Of a stretch of 64,000 nucleotides of DNA, positions 16,148 through 24,122 are shown piece after piece. The notes under the pieces were generated by a model. It saw nothing but the letters and a program-made list of their open reading frames with translations, was not told the DNA's origin and searched no databases. Source of the stretch: Tenggerimyces flavus (lineage in GTDB: Bacteria > Actinomycetota > Actinomycetes > Propionibacteriales > Actinopolymorphaceae); NCBI RefSeq assembly GCF_016907715.1, contig NZ_JAFBCM010000001.1, positions 1,116,001 through 1,180,000 of the forward strand. The letters run 5' to 3'. The translations under genes were made by a program, and so were the position numbers. Position 1 is the stretch's first letter; the number at the start of each line of letters is the position of its first letter.

Positions 16148-17602
16148 TCATCGCCCGATCACTTCTTCCATGAGGGCCTTCGCGATCGGAGCCGCGAGCT
16201 TGCCACCCGAAATGTCGTCGGGTGCCACGTTCGCCTCCTCGATCACCACCGCGACCGCCACCTTGGGATCGTCCGCCGGTGCGAACGATACGAACCATGC
16301 GAACGGCGGCCGATCTGGGGTCGTCTGTGCAGTACCCGTCTTGCCGCCCACCGAGACACCGTCGATCCGCGCGGGTTTGCCAGTGCCGTTGTCCACCACG
16401 TTGACCATCATCTGTTTCAGCTGATCGGCGACCTCTGGTGTGACGGCCTGTCCGAGCTCGGTCGGCTCGGTCGTCTCCAACGGCAGCGTGTCGGGGCCGC
16501 GCACCTGGTCGATGAGGTACGGCTTCATCACCTTGCCGCGGTTGGCGATCGCCCCGGTCACCATCGCCATCTGCAGCGGGGTCGCGGCGACGTCGTACTG
16601 GCCGATCGAGCTCATCGCGGTCTGCGGCTTGTCGATCTTCCCCGCTGCCGGGAACGCGCTCGAGGCGCCGTCCAGCTCGGGGAACATCCGGGTGCCGAAG
16701 CCGAACTTCTCCGCCTGCTCGCGCAGCGCGTCCGCGCCGAGGGTGAGGCCGACGTTCGCGAACGCGGTGTTGCAGGAGATCTCCAACGCCTCTTGGAGCG
16801 TGACCTGACCGTCCTTGCAGGCGCGGTTGTCGTGGTTGGTGATGTTGCGGGAGGTCTGCGGCAGGTCCAGCACGGCCGGGCCGGGGATCTGCGTCTCGAG
16901 GTTGTACTTGCGGGACGTGAGCGCGGCCGCCGCGGTGACGAGCTTGAACGTCGAGCCGGGCGGGTAGCGGCGCTGGATCGCGCGGTTCTCCATCGGCTTG
17001 GTCTTGTCCGCGAGCAGCTCTTTCCAGTTCGCGGTGATCTCCTTCGCGCTGTGCGAGGAGAGCTTGTTCGGGTCCCAGGTCGGGTGGGACACCATCGCGA
17101 GGACCTTGCCGGTGGTCGGCTCGTACGCGACGACCGAGCCCTTCTTGTCCCCCAGCTCGCGGTGCGCGATCTCCTGCAGGCGCGGGTTGATCGTCAGCGA
17201 CACGTCGCCGGACTGCGCCGGGCGGTTGGTGAGCATGTCGACGAGCCGGCGGACGAAGAACCGGTTGTCGGTGCCCGCGAGCACGGAGTTCTCGACCTTC
17301 TCGACGCCGCTCCGGCCGTAGATGAACGAGTAGTAGCCGGTGAGGTGCCCGTACAGGTCGGGGCTCGCGTACTTGCGCAGGTAGACGAGGTCGTCGTCGG
17401 TCGCGACGGACGACGCGACCGGGCGGCCGCCGACGAGGATCGGCCCGCGCTGGCGGGCGTACTCGTCGAGCAGCACGCGGCGGTTGTCCGAACGCGCGTT
17501 GAGGTCGGGCGCCTGGATCACCTGGATGTAGTTGATGTTGACGAGCAGCACCAGGAACAGCACCACGAAGGCGATGGCGATGCGCCGGATCGGACGGTTC
17601 AT
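16148..17602 (-). CDS. pbpA: Class B penicillin-binding protein PbpA
   Basis: 484-residue membrane-anchored transpeptidase. An N-terminal membrane helix (IAIAFVVLFLVLLVNI) is followed by the dimerisation region, then the penicillin-binding motifs STFK (catalytic Ser217), SCN (276-278) and KTGTAQ (from 421). It crosslinks peptidoglycan, pairing with the RodA/FtsW-type polymerase encoded just upstream; their genes overlap by 4 bases (ATGA). In Mycobacterium PknB acts on this protein, and the shared operon supports the same wiring here. Confidence 0.95.
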   Translation of the reverse strand: MNRPIRRIAIAFVVLFLVLLVNINYIQVIQAPDLNARSDNRRVLLDEYARQRGPILVGGRPVASSVATDDDLVYLRKYASPDLYGHLTGYYSFIYGRSGVEKVENSVLAGTDNRFFVRRLVDMLTNRPAQSGDVSLTINPRLQEIAHRELGDKKGSVVAYEPTTGKVLAMVSHPTWDPNKLSSHSAKEITANWKELLADKTKPMENRAIQRRYPPGSTFKLVTAAAALTSRKYNLETQIPGPAVLDLPQTSRNITNHDNRACKDGQVTLQEALEISCNTAFANVGLTLGADALREQAEKFGFGTRMFPELDGASSAFPAAGKIDKPQTAMSSIGQYDVAATPLQMAMVTGAIANRGKVMKPYLIDQVRGPDTLPLETTEPTELGQAVTPEVADQLKQMMVNVVDNGTGKPARIDGVSVGGKTGTAQTTPDRPPFAWFVSFAPADDPKVAVAVVIEEANVAPDDISGGKLAAPIAKALMEEVIGR

Positions 17603-19005
17603 CGGCGTACCACCACCTGGGTCTGCGCGTCCTCGACGATCGCGGTCGGCTCCATCGGCGGGCGGCGCGCGTAGTCGCTGATCCGCATCAGCAACGCGAC
17701 CAGCGCCCAGTTCGCCACGAGGGAAGAGCCACCGTAGGAGAGGAACGGCGTGGTCAGACCGGTGAGCGGGATGAGCTTGGTGACGCCGCCGAGGACGACG
17801 AACACCTGCAGGCCGATGATCGCGGCGAAGCCGGTGGCGAGCAGCTTGCCGAAGTGGTCGCGGCAGATCAGCGCGGTGCGCAGACCTCGTTCGACGAGGA
17901 TGCCGTACAGCACGATCACGGCCATCAGGCCGGTCAGACCGAGCTCCTCGCCGAGCGCGGCGGCGATGAAGTCGCTCTTCGCCAGCGGGACGAGCTCCGG
18001 CCGGCCCTCGCCGAGGCCCTTGCCGAGGATGCCGCCGTACGCGAGCCCGTAGAGCGACTGGATGATCTGGTACGCCCCGTCGGGATGGGCGAACGGGTCG
18101 AGCCAGGCGTTCACCCGGTTGGCGATGTGGGAGAACTGGCGGATGTCGAGCACGGTCGCGGCGAAGTACGCGAAGTAGCAGCCACCGACGAACAGGGCGG
18201 TGCCGATGACCGCCCAGCCTGGTCGTTCGGTCGAGACGTACAGCAGGATCACGAACGTCCCGAAGAACAGCAGCGCGGTGCCGAGGTCGCGCTGGAAGAC
18301 CAGGATGCCGAGGCTGATCACCCAGGCCAGCAGGATCGGGCCGAGGTCACGTCCGCGCGGCAGGTCGATGCCGAGGAACCGCCGTCCGGCGAGTGCTAAC
18401 GCGTCGCGCTTGACGACGAGGTAGCCGGCGAAGAACACGATCATGCAGAACTTCGCGACCTCGCCGGGCTGGAAGTTCAGCCCGCCGACGCGGATCCAGA
18501 TCTGCGCGCCCTGGACCTCGCGGCCGATGCCGGGGACGAGCGGCAGGATCAGCAGCGCGATGCCGGCGAGACCGGCGGTGTACGTGATGCGCTGCAGTCG
18601 CCTGTGGTCCTGAATCAGCAACAGGGTAAGGACGAACAGCACCACGCCGACCGCTGTCCACATCAGCTGGCGCGACGCGTCGGCCACGCTGCCGGGATCC
18701 TTCGCGAGGTCGAGCCGGTGGATCAGCGCGAGCCCGAGCCCGTTCAGCAGCACGACGCACGGCAGCAGGATCGGGTCGGACCACGGCGCACGCCAGCGGA
18801 CGACGCCGTGCGCGAGGCCGACGAGCAGCGTCATGCCGGCGGCGTACGTCCACAGGTTGTCGGAGAACTTGCCCTCGACCGCGAGGCCGACGAGCGCGTA
18901 CGCGCCGATCGCCGCGCCGAGCGCGAGGATCAGCAACAGCAGCTCGGCACCTCGCCGCTTGCGTTGCAGAACGATCACGCCGGTCGCGGCGCGTTGATCG
19001 CTCAT
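17599..19005 (-). CDS. rodA: SEDS peptidoglycan polymerase (RodA/FtsW family)
   Basis: 468-residue polytopic membrane protein with about ten to twelve helices. Family motifs include FQPGEVAKFCMIVFFAGYL, FQRDLGTALLFFGTFVILLY and, near the end, GVTKLIPLTGLTTPFLSYGG. SEDS proteins polymerise glycan strands from lipid II and work with class B PBPs such as the product of the next gene. The start overlaps the PP2C gene stop by 4 bases. Homologues are called rodA in Mycobacterium and ftsW-like in Streptomyces; the name is positional. Confidence 0.93.
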   Translation of the reverse strand: MSDQRAATGVIVLQRKRRGAELLLLILALGAAIGAYALVGLAVEGKFSDNLWTYAAGMTLLVGLAHGVVRWRAPWSDPILLPCVVLLNGLGLALIHRLDLAKDPGSVADASRQLMWTAVGVVLFVLTLLLIQDHRRLQRITYTAGLAGIALLILPLVPGIGREVQGAQIWIRVGGLNFQPGEVAKFCMIVFFAGYLVVKRDALALAGRRFLGIDLPRGRDLGPILLAWVISLGILVFQRDLGTALLFFGTFVILLYVSTERPGWAVIGTALFVGGCYFAYFAATVLDIRQFSHIANRVNAWLDPFAHPDGAYQIIQSLYGLAYGGILGKGLGEGRPELVPLAKSDFIAAALGEELGLTGLMAVIVLYGILVERGLRTALICRDHFGKLLATGFAAIIGLQVFVVLGGVTKLIPLTGLTTPFLSYGGSSLVANWALVALLMRISDYARRPPMEPTAIVEDAQTQVVVRR

Positions 19006-20474
19006 CGCGTCGCCCCCGGGTCGGGCGACGAAGTCACCTCGCCGGCGCAGTCCGGAGGAAGCTCGGTCGCGCCGTTGCGGAGGCCGCCGTTGAGTGACGC
19101 GTTCGGCTGGGCAGTGCCGGACGGCGTCGCGGGGCGGAGGGTGTTCGTGGGCCTCGGGCTCGTCGTCCCGCCGGCTTGCGGGGAGGTCGACGCGCTGGGC
19201 GTGGTGGAGGGTGAGGTGGTGCGGGGCGGGGTCGTCGGCGCGCAGCGCTGGGCGATCTGGTTGAGCTCCTTGACGATCGCCTGGGCGCCGGCGAGGTCGT
19301 CGACGGAGATCGTCTGCTCGACTTTCTCCCGGTGGTACGGCGGCAGCGCGTCGGTCTGCAGCTCCTGCACCTCGTACACCTTGGTCAGCTGCAGGCCGGG
19401 AACGTGTTGCGCGATGCCCTTGAAGATCGCGACGTGGGTCTCGCTCGGCGCGGTCGTCGAGTCGGGCTCGGTGTAGGCGCCGACGTAGAACTGCCGCTGG
19501 CTCCAGCCGTACGCGTTCCAGCCGACGAAGCCGATCAGGGTGAGGACGACGAGGGCGACGATCGTTCGGAGGACCCAGCGAAACCTGCCAGGCTCACGAG
19601 GGCGGTACCGAAGCTCCTCGTCCTCGTCGGGGTCGGGGTGCGGGATCGTCGTGGGTTCCTGGCTGGCGGTGATCTCGGCCGGGCCCTCGAGCTGGTCGGC
19701 GGCCGCGGCTGCGCCGACGAAGATCGCGCCGGACTGGCCGGCGGCTTGCGGGTCGTCGCTCTCGACGACGTCGGCGACGACGCAGGTGACGTTGTCCGGG
19801 GCGCCGACCTCGAGCGTCATCCGGATGAGCTCGTTCGCGACGTCGTCCGGCTCGCCGGCGTTGATCAGCGCGTGCGCGATCTCGCTGTCCTCGACGAAGT
19901 CGGTGAGGCCGTCGCTGCAGATCAGCAGCCGGTCGCCGAGCTGGAGGTCGAGGTAGGCGAGGTCGGGCTCGGCGTCCTCGTGGCCCTGGAGCACGCGCAT
20001 GATCAGGTTGCGATGCGGGTGCTGGCGGGCCTCGGCCTCGGTCAGCCTGCCCTCGTCGACGAGGGTGCGGACGAACGTGTGGTCGTGGCTCAGCTGCCTC
20101 AGCGTCTCGTCGCGGAGCAGGTAGGCGCGGGAGTCGCCGATGTGGGCGAGGCCGAACCGCTGGCCGTCGAACAGGATCGCGGTGAGCGTGGTGCCCATGC
20201 CCTCGAGCTCGGGCGTGGCCTCGATCCGTTCGGCCATCTTCGTGTTGGCCTGGAGGACGGACTCGCCGAGGGCGGGGAGGAGGTCGTCGATCTTGTCGTT
20301 GTCGAGTGAGTAGACCGTGGAGATCGTGATCGCACTGGCGACGTCGCCACCGACCGCTCCGCCCATGCCGTCGGCGAGGGCAAGCAGGTGTGGACCGACG
20401 TACGCGGAGTCGTCGTTCTTGGTCCGAACGAGTCCGACGTCGGTCTGCACGGCGTAACGGAGCGCGAGCGTCAT
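19002..20474 (-). CDS. pstP: PP2C-type serine/threonine phosphatase (PstP)
   Basis: 490-residue phosphatase. The PP2C domain fills residues ~1-240: NDDSAYVG, ALADGMGGAVGGDVAS (metal-binding Asp), IGDSRAYLLRD, CSDGLTDF and GAPDNVTCVVADV. A single membrane helix (VLRTIVALVVLTLIGFVGW, ~residues 305-323) leads to an extracellular part ending in a Thr/Ser/Pro-rich tail. It reverses phosphorylation by PknB and is co-encoded with it. The longer Pro/Thr tail differs from the short mycobacterial one but is common in other actinomycetes. Confidence 0.95.
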   Translation of the reverse strand: MTLALRYAVQTDVGLVRTKNDDSAYVGPHLLALADGMGGAVGGDVASAITISTVYSLDNDKIDDLLPALGESVLQANTKMAERIEATPELEGMGTTLTAILFDGQRFGLAHIGDSRAYLLRDETLRQLSHDHTFVRTLVDEGRLTEAEARQHPHRNLIMRVLQGHEDAEPDLAYLDLQLGDRLLICSDGLTDFVEDSEIAHALINAGEPDDVANELIRMTLEVGAPDNVTCVVADVVESDDPQAAGQSGAIFVGAAAAADQLEGPAEITASQEPTTIPHPDPDEDEELRYRPREPGRFRWVLRTIVALVVLTLIGFVGWNAYGWSQRQFYVGAYTEPDSTTAPSETHVAIFKGIAQHVPGLQLTKVYEVQELQTDALPPYHREKVEQTISVDDLAGAQAIVKELNQIAQRCAPTTPPRTTSPSTTPSASTSPQAGGTTSPRPTNTLRPATPSGTAQPNASLNGGLRNGATELPPDCAGEVTSSPDPGATR

Positions 20475-20499
20475 CCTGCCTTCTTTGAGTAGATCCGCT

Positions 20500-20976
20500 C
20501 TACTTCTGCAGTTCGAGGATCGTCTTACCTATCCGGACCGGTGTCCCCGGCCCCACCGCGGTCGGCTTGTGAACGCGTACCTCCCCGACGAACGTGCCGT
20601 TCGTCGAACCGAGGTCCTCTACGTACCACTGGCCGCCCTGCGGTCGCAGGACGGCATGCCGGGTCGAAACGTACTCGTCGTCGATGCGGAGCTCACACTC
20701 GGCTCCGCGACCGATCACGATCGGTGTGTCACCGAGCGGCGCGGACATGCCGACGCTGGTGCCCTCGACGACGATCGCGGAGGCGGGCTCGCCGCGGCGG
20801 CGCCTGGGCGGCTTGGGCACCTTCGGCTGCTTGACCTTGGACTTCGGCTCGGCCTTGGCCTGGGTGACGCGCGTGCCGAACAGGTCGGTACGGATCACCG
20901 AGACCGCGGACAGCACGAACAGCCAGAGCACCGCGAGGAAACCCAACTTGATGATGGTGAGGGTGAGCTCAGACAC
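20500..20976 (-). CDS. fhaB: FHA-domain protein FhaB (FipA-like)
   Basis: 158 residues. An N-terminal membrane helix (IIKLGFLAVLWLFVLSAVSVI) and a basic linker are followed by a C-terminal FHA domain with GRGAECELRIDDEYVSTRHA and DLGSTNGTFVG. FHA domains bind phosphothreonine. In Mycobacterium FhaB/FipA links PknA phosphorylation to FtsZ and FtsQ. It lies between fhaA and pstP on the same strand, directly abutting fhaA. Confidence 0.94.
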   Translation of the reverse strand: MSELTLTIIKLGFLAVLWLFVLSAVSVIRTDLFGTRVTQAKAEPKSKVKQPKVPKPPRRRRGEPASAIVVEGTSVGMSAPLGDTPIVIGRGAECELRIDDEYVSTRHAVLRPQGGQWYVEDLGSTNGTFVGEVRVHKPTAVGPGTPVRIGKTILELQK

Positions 20977-21927
20977 CTAGCGCCGCACCTCCGGGCCACC
21001 GGTCGCGCCTGGTTTGCGCAGGACGAGCAGGGTGTTGCCGAGCAGGACCTGACTGCCGTCCTCGAGGATGGCCTGCTCGGTGCGCTGGCCGTTGACGACG
21101 ATGCCGTTGGTGGAGCCGAGATCGTGGACGCTCACCAGGTACTGACCCTCGCGGAGCTGGACGCGGATCTCGGCGTGTCGGCGGGACACGCCGGGGTCGG
21201 TGATGCGCAGGTCGGCCTCGGTGCCGCGGCCGAGCACGATGCCGGGCGGCTCGAGCTGGTGCTGGAGACCGTTCACGTCCAGGTACGGCGGGACCGCGGG
21301 CGGGGCCGGCGGGCGGATGGGCCTGGTGCGGTCCTCGTCCTGCGGCTGCGGCTGTGGCGGCCTGGAGTACGGCGACGGCTGCTGGCCCTGGGGCGGCGGT
21401 CCTTGCGGCGGTCCCTGCGGGGGCTGCTGTGGCTGGGGCTGTGGCGGCTGGGGTTGCGGCTGCTGTTGTGGCTGGGGTGGCTGCGGCATCGGCTGACGGT
21501 CCCGCGGCGGGGTGCGGCGTTCGGCGTTCGTCCCCATCCGGCGCGCCGGAGTGACCTGCGCGACGGCGCTGCTGCGGACCTTGAACCGGCCGGTGGACAG
21601 GTTGTCGATGCGTTCGAACGAGACCGTGACCGGGCCGGTGAACGCGTAGCTCTGCGTGCCGGCGTGTCGGCTCACGACCTCGGAGAGCTCCTTGCTCAGG
21701 GTCTGCGAGTACGGGGCGAGCCGGTCGTAGTCGCTCGCCGAGAGCTGCACCGAGAAGTCGTTCGGCACCAGGCTCGCGTTGCGCGACAGGATCTGCGCGG
21801 AGTTGTCGAGCTCCCGCTGTAGCGCGGCAGCGATCTCCACCGGCTGCACGGCCGAGCGGAAGATGCGCGCGAAGGCGCCAGTCACCATGCCTTCGAGTCG
21901 TTTCTCGAAGCGCTGGAACACTCCCAC
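20977..21927 (-). CDS. fhaA: FHA-domain protein FhaA (DUF3662 + FHA)
   Basis: 316 residues from the GTG at 21927. The N-terminal DUF3662 domain begins GVFQRFEKRLEGMVTGAFAR. A ~90-residue Pro/Gln-rich linker (roughly 21310-21530) joins it to a C-terminal FHA domain with GRGTEADLRITDPGVSRRHA and DLGSTNGIVVN. In Mycobacterium FhaA binds phosphorylated MviN/MurJ and controls lipid II flipping. The GTG has an excellent GGGGAGGAGG site. The frame continues upstream to an ATG at 22128 with an even better site, so an N-terminal extension is possible. It is the first gene of the leftward operon. Confidence 0.93.
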   Translation of the reverse strand: MGVFQRFEKRLEGMVTGAFARIFRSAVQPVEIAAALQRELDNSAQILSRNASLVPNDFSVQLSASDYDRLAPYSQTLSKELSEVVSRHAGTQSYAFTGPVTVSFERIDNLSTGRFKVRSSAVAQVTPARRMGTNAERRTPPRDRQPMPQPPQPQQQPQPQPPQPQPQQPPQGPPQGPPPQGQQPSPYSRPPQPQPQDEDRTRPIRPPAPPAVPPYLDVNGLQHQLEPPGIVLGRGTEADLRITDPGVSRRHAEIRVQLREGQYLVSVHDLGSTNGIVVNGQRTEQAILEDGSQVLLGNTLLVLRKPGATGGPEVRR

Positions 21928-22252
21928 GGGCACCTCCTCCCCGTGTCCATGCCGAAAGGGCACACCGACCCCAACGGCCGCGAGCGGCCGGACATCGGCG
22001 CGGTCTTCGTCCGGGACACGCTCGCAGCTTCTCTTCTCGCGCCGTTCGGGACCGATCGTAACCGCCGACCCACCCCACGGCCGATTTCGCGCGGTGGGTA
22101 TCAGCATGTATGCGTTCCGTAATCCCATCCGCGCCTCCTTACCCATACAGATGCAAGCTCCGACACGCCGGTTGTGGTGTCCCTCATCACGTCGCGCGGG
22201 ACCTCGCAGACGCCAAAGCCCCCGGGCTGCTTCCTCCGGGGGCCTTCTCGGG
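21928..22252. other. Gap between fhaA and tRNA-Leu, probable operon promoter region
   Basis: 325 bases. The minus strand stays open in the fhaA frame throughout. An AAGGAGG site at 22134-22140 precedes an ATG at 22128 by 5 bases. A terminator hairpin for the tRNA lies at 22218-22243. No separate gene is convincing. The promoter of the fhaA-pknB operon should lie between the terminator and the start. Confidence 0.55.
22218..22243 (-). terminator. Terminator after tRNA-Leu
   Basis: GCCCCCGG at 22218-22225 pairs exactly with CCGGGGGC at 22236-22243. In the direction of tRNA transcription the stem is followed by TTTGGC. It lies 10 bases beyond the tRNA 3' end. Confidence 0.75.
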
Positions 22253-22335
22253 TGCGCGAGGGGGGAGTTGAACCCCCACGCCCTTGCGGGCACTGGAACC
22301 TGAATCCAGCGCGTCTGCCATTCCGCCACTCGCGC
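22253..22335 (-). tRNA. tRNA-Leu (CAG)
   Basis: The 83-base gene folds as a class II tRNA. The acceptor stem is GCGCGAG paired with CTCGCGC. The anticodon stem CTGGA/TCCAG encloses TTCAGGT, giving anticodon CAG. The long variable arm GTGCCCGCAAGGGCGT and T-loop GGTTCAACTCC are typical of tRNA-Leu. The discriminator base is A and the CCA end is not encoded. The location beside fhaA matches leuT of Mycobacterium. Confidence 0.95.
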
Positions 22336-22425
22336 GCGCTCCTGAGCGGATACGAGGCTAACACGCAGGCCGGGCCGGGTTCCTCCGGGTTACCTCTCCC
22401 GTTGGGCTTCGAGGATGATCAGGGG

Positions 22426-22773
22426 ATGGCCATCGAGACCGTCCAGCTGTGGCGACCCACCGGCCCAGAGGAGCTCCAGCTGGTGGAAGCCTCCGCCTGG
22501 CGCCGCTGGCCGCCCCGGCTCCCGGATCAGCCGATCTTCTACCCGGTGCTCAACGAGGACTACGCGACCAAGATCGCCCGCGACTGGAACGTCCCCGCCT
22601 CTGGCGTCGGCCACGTGACCCGCTTCGCGGTGCGCAAGTCGTTCCTGGATCGTTACGAGGTCCGCCAGGTCGGCGGCCAGACCATCCTGGAGTACTGGAT
22701 CCCGGCCGAGGACCTCGAGGAGTTCAACGACAACCTCGTCGGCCCCATCGAGCTCGTCGCCACGTACCGCTAG
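22426..22773 (+). CDS. Conserved small protein of unknown function
   Basis: 115 residues, cytosolic. The sequence (LWRPTGPEELQLVEASAW, DQPIFYPVLNEDYATKIARD, EYWIPAEDLEEFNDNLVG) matches a short protein widespread in actinomycetes. I recall it being labelled ADP-ribosylation/crystallin J1 in some annotations, but no catalytic motif for ADP-ribose chemistry is visible, so I do not transfer that function. The ATG at 22426 is preceded by AGGGG. It lies between the tRNA and the accessory island and points into the island. Confidence 0.75.
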   Translation: MAIETVQLWRPTGPEELQLVEASAWRRWPPRLPDQPIFYPVLNEDYATKIARDWNVPASGVGHVTRFAVRKSFLDRYEVRQVGGQTILEYWIPAEDLEEFNDNLVGPIELVATYR

Positions 22774-22797
22774 CCGACCTCGTGGCCGCGCTCCATC

Positions 22798-22852
22798 GAG
22801 AGTTTCAGGAGAGTTTCTAGGCGGAGTGAGCACCCACTTGTCCTAGAAACTC
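22798..22852. repeat. Inverted repeat with tandem copy at the island boundary
   Basis: GAGTTTCTAGG at 22811-22821 and CCTAGAAACTC at 22842-22852 form a perfect 11-bp inverted repeat with a 20-base spacer. GAGAGTTTC also occurs directly at 22798-22806 and 22809-22817. The block lies 25 bases after the stop of the small conserved gene and 76 bases before the TGT-like gene. It could be a terminator for the former, an operator for the latter, or an old insertion boundary. Confidence 0.6.
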
Positions 22853-22927
22853 GGTCCCCAGCGAGGAACGCGTTGACCGTCGTGCTCTGACCTGTACGCA
22901 CGTTGCAGTCCGGGCGACACTGGAGTG

Positions 22928-24040
22928 ATGGCACCGGAACTGACGTCGCCGCGGGCTGAGCCGCTGGAGGGGCTTGGGACGGCGCTGTTCTTGCAGACGG
23001 TGCACAGGGCGGATGGCAGGCATCCGCAGGGTGGGGTGGCGGGCGTGAGGGAGCTGCTCAAAGCCGATGGGATCGGGGTTGTCTACGTTCTCCCCCGCAA
23101 GGATCGGCTGAGGACGGCCACCGAGGTCGTGCACCAGACACGCCTCAAGGCGCCGCGGGCACAGATCATGCTCGACGCGAGTCACTACTCGGGCAAACAG
23201 AGGAAGCTCGGCACCGCCGGTGTGGACGACGGCTGGATCAAGCGCCAGCACAACGACGGGGTCCGGTACGCGCTCACGGACTCCGGTTACGTTCCCGCTC
23301 AGGACACCGCCAGCCTGCACCGCATCCTGCACCAGGCCGCCAACATCAACGACAAGCTCCGACGCGGCAAGGGCGTCGTCGCCGCCCTCCCCATCGCGGT
23401 CGAGTGGCTCACGCTGGACGCCGACCAGCTCCAGAAGGCGATCACGGACCATGGCACCCCTGTCGCTCTCATGATCGAGCACGACAAGGACCCGCTCGCG
23501 CTCAAGAACGCGGTCCAGGGGCTCGCCCACGTCCTCCAAGCCCCAACAACAGTCGGCCTCCTGAGATGCGACGTCTCCGTCCTCGGCGCCCTCGCGTACG
23601 GAGCCGCGATGGTCGCGGTCGGCGACAGCTCCGCGCTCAGGCACTTCTTCCCCAAGAAGGGCGGCGGAGGCGGCTACATCCCCGGCACGTCCATCCTCGT
23701 CCCCCGCATGCTCGGCTTCTACCGCCAGGACAAGCTCGCCAACGCCATCGAGGACAACCCCGACGACAACGCCTGGAAGTGCGACTGCCGCGTCTGCCAG
23801 GGCCGCAACCTCAGGTGGATCGCCGAGTCCAGCAACCCGCACCAGAACGCCTTCAACCACGGCACGGCCGCCATCTCCGCGATGGCCCAGGACCTGTTCG
23901 TCAACCGCGGCGACTCCGCCGCTCGCCACGCCGCCTGGCACGAGGCGGTCACAGCCGCAGAGGAAGCACACCAAACCGCAGCAGGCTGGAAGCCGACACC
24001 GGCGCTCAGGAGGTGGCAGGAGCTCTACGAGACCTCGTGA
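22928..24040 (+). CDS. TIM-barrel protein resembling tRNA-guanine transglycosylase (orphan)
   Basis: 370 residues, cytosolic. The best clue is WKCDCRVCQG with Cys285, Cys287, Cys290 and a following His311, which reproduces the CxCxxC...H zinc site near the C-terminus of tRNA-guanine transglycosylases and DpdA. Alternating strands and helices fit a TIM barrel; Asp83 (MLDASHYSG) and Asp233 (VGDSSALRH) are plausible but unproven active-site residues. The usual bacterial TGT motifs are not obvious, and no queuosine or dpd genes are nearby. It could be an unrelated zinc-containing barrel. The ATG at 22928 follows a GTG in frame. An 82-base gap separates it from the next cassette. Confidence 0.45.
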   Translation: MAPELTSPRAEPLEGLGTALFLQTVHRADGRHPQGGVAGVRELLKADGIGVVYVLPRKDRLRTATEVVHQTRLKAPRAQIMLDASHYSGKQRKLGTAGVDDGWIKRQHNDGVRYALTDSGYVPAQDTASLHRILHQAANINDKLRRGKGVVAALPIAVEWLTLDADQLQKAITDHGTPVALMIEHDKDPLALKNAVQGLAHVLQAPTTVGLLRCDVSVLGALAYGAAMVAVGDSSALRHFFPKKGGGGGYIPGTSILVPRMLGFYRQDKLANAIEDNPDDNAWKCDCRVCQGRNLRWIAESSNPHQNAFNHGTAAISAMAQDLFVNRGDSAARHAAWHEAVTAAEEAHQTAAGWKPTPALRRWQELYETS

Positions 24041-24122
24041 CGATGCGGTGACGCTCACGAACACGAGACAGCACACGGCGCAGACCTACCGTCGGGCGAC
24101 AACCGTTCAATGGAGGTCTCCC

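Noticed and set aside
15527-17674. 715-codon plus-strand open frame opposite pknB and pbpA
   Set aside because: Antisense to two conserved genes with intact motifs; no homology signal of its own.
22928-24040. Part of a dpd 7-deazaguanine DNA-modification cluster
   Set aside because: None of the other dpd genes or preQ0-synthesis genes is in the neighbourhood, so only a fold-level resemblance is claimed.
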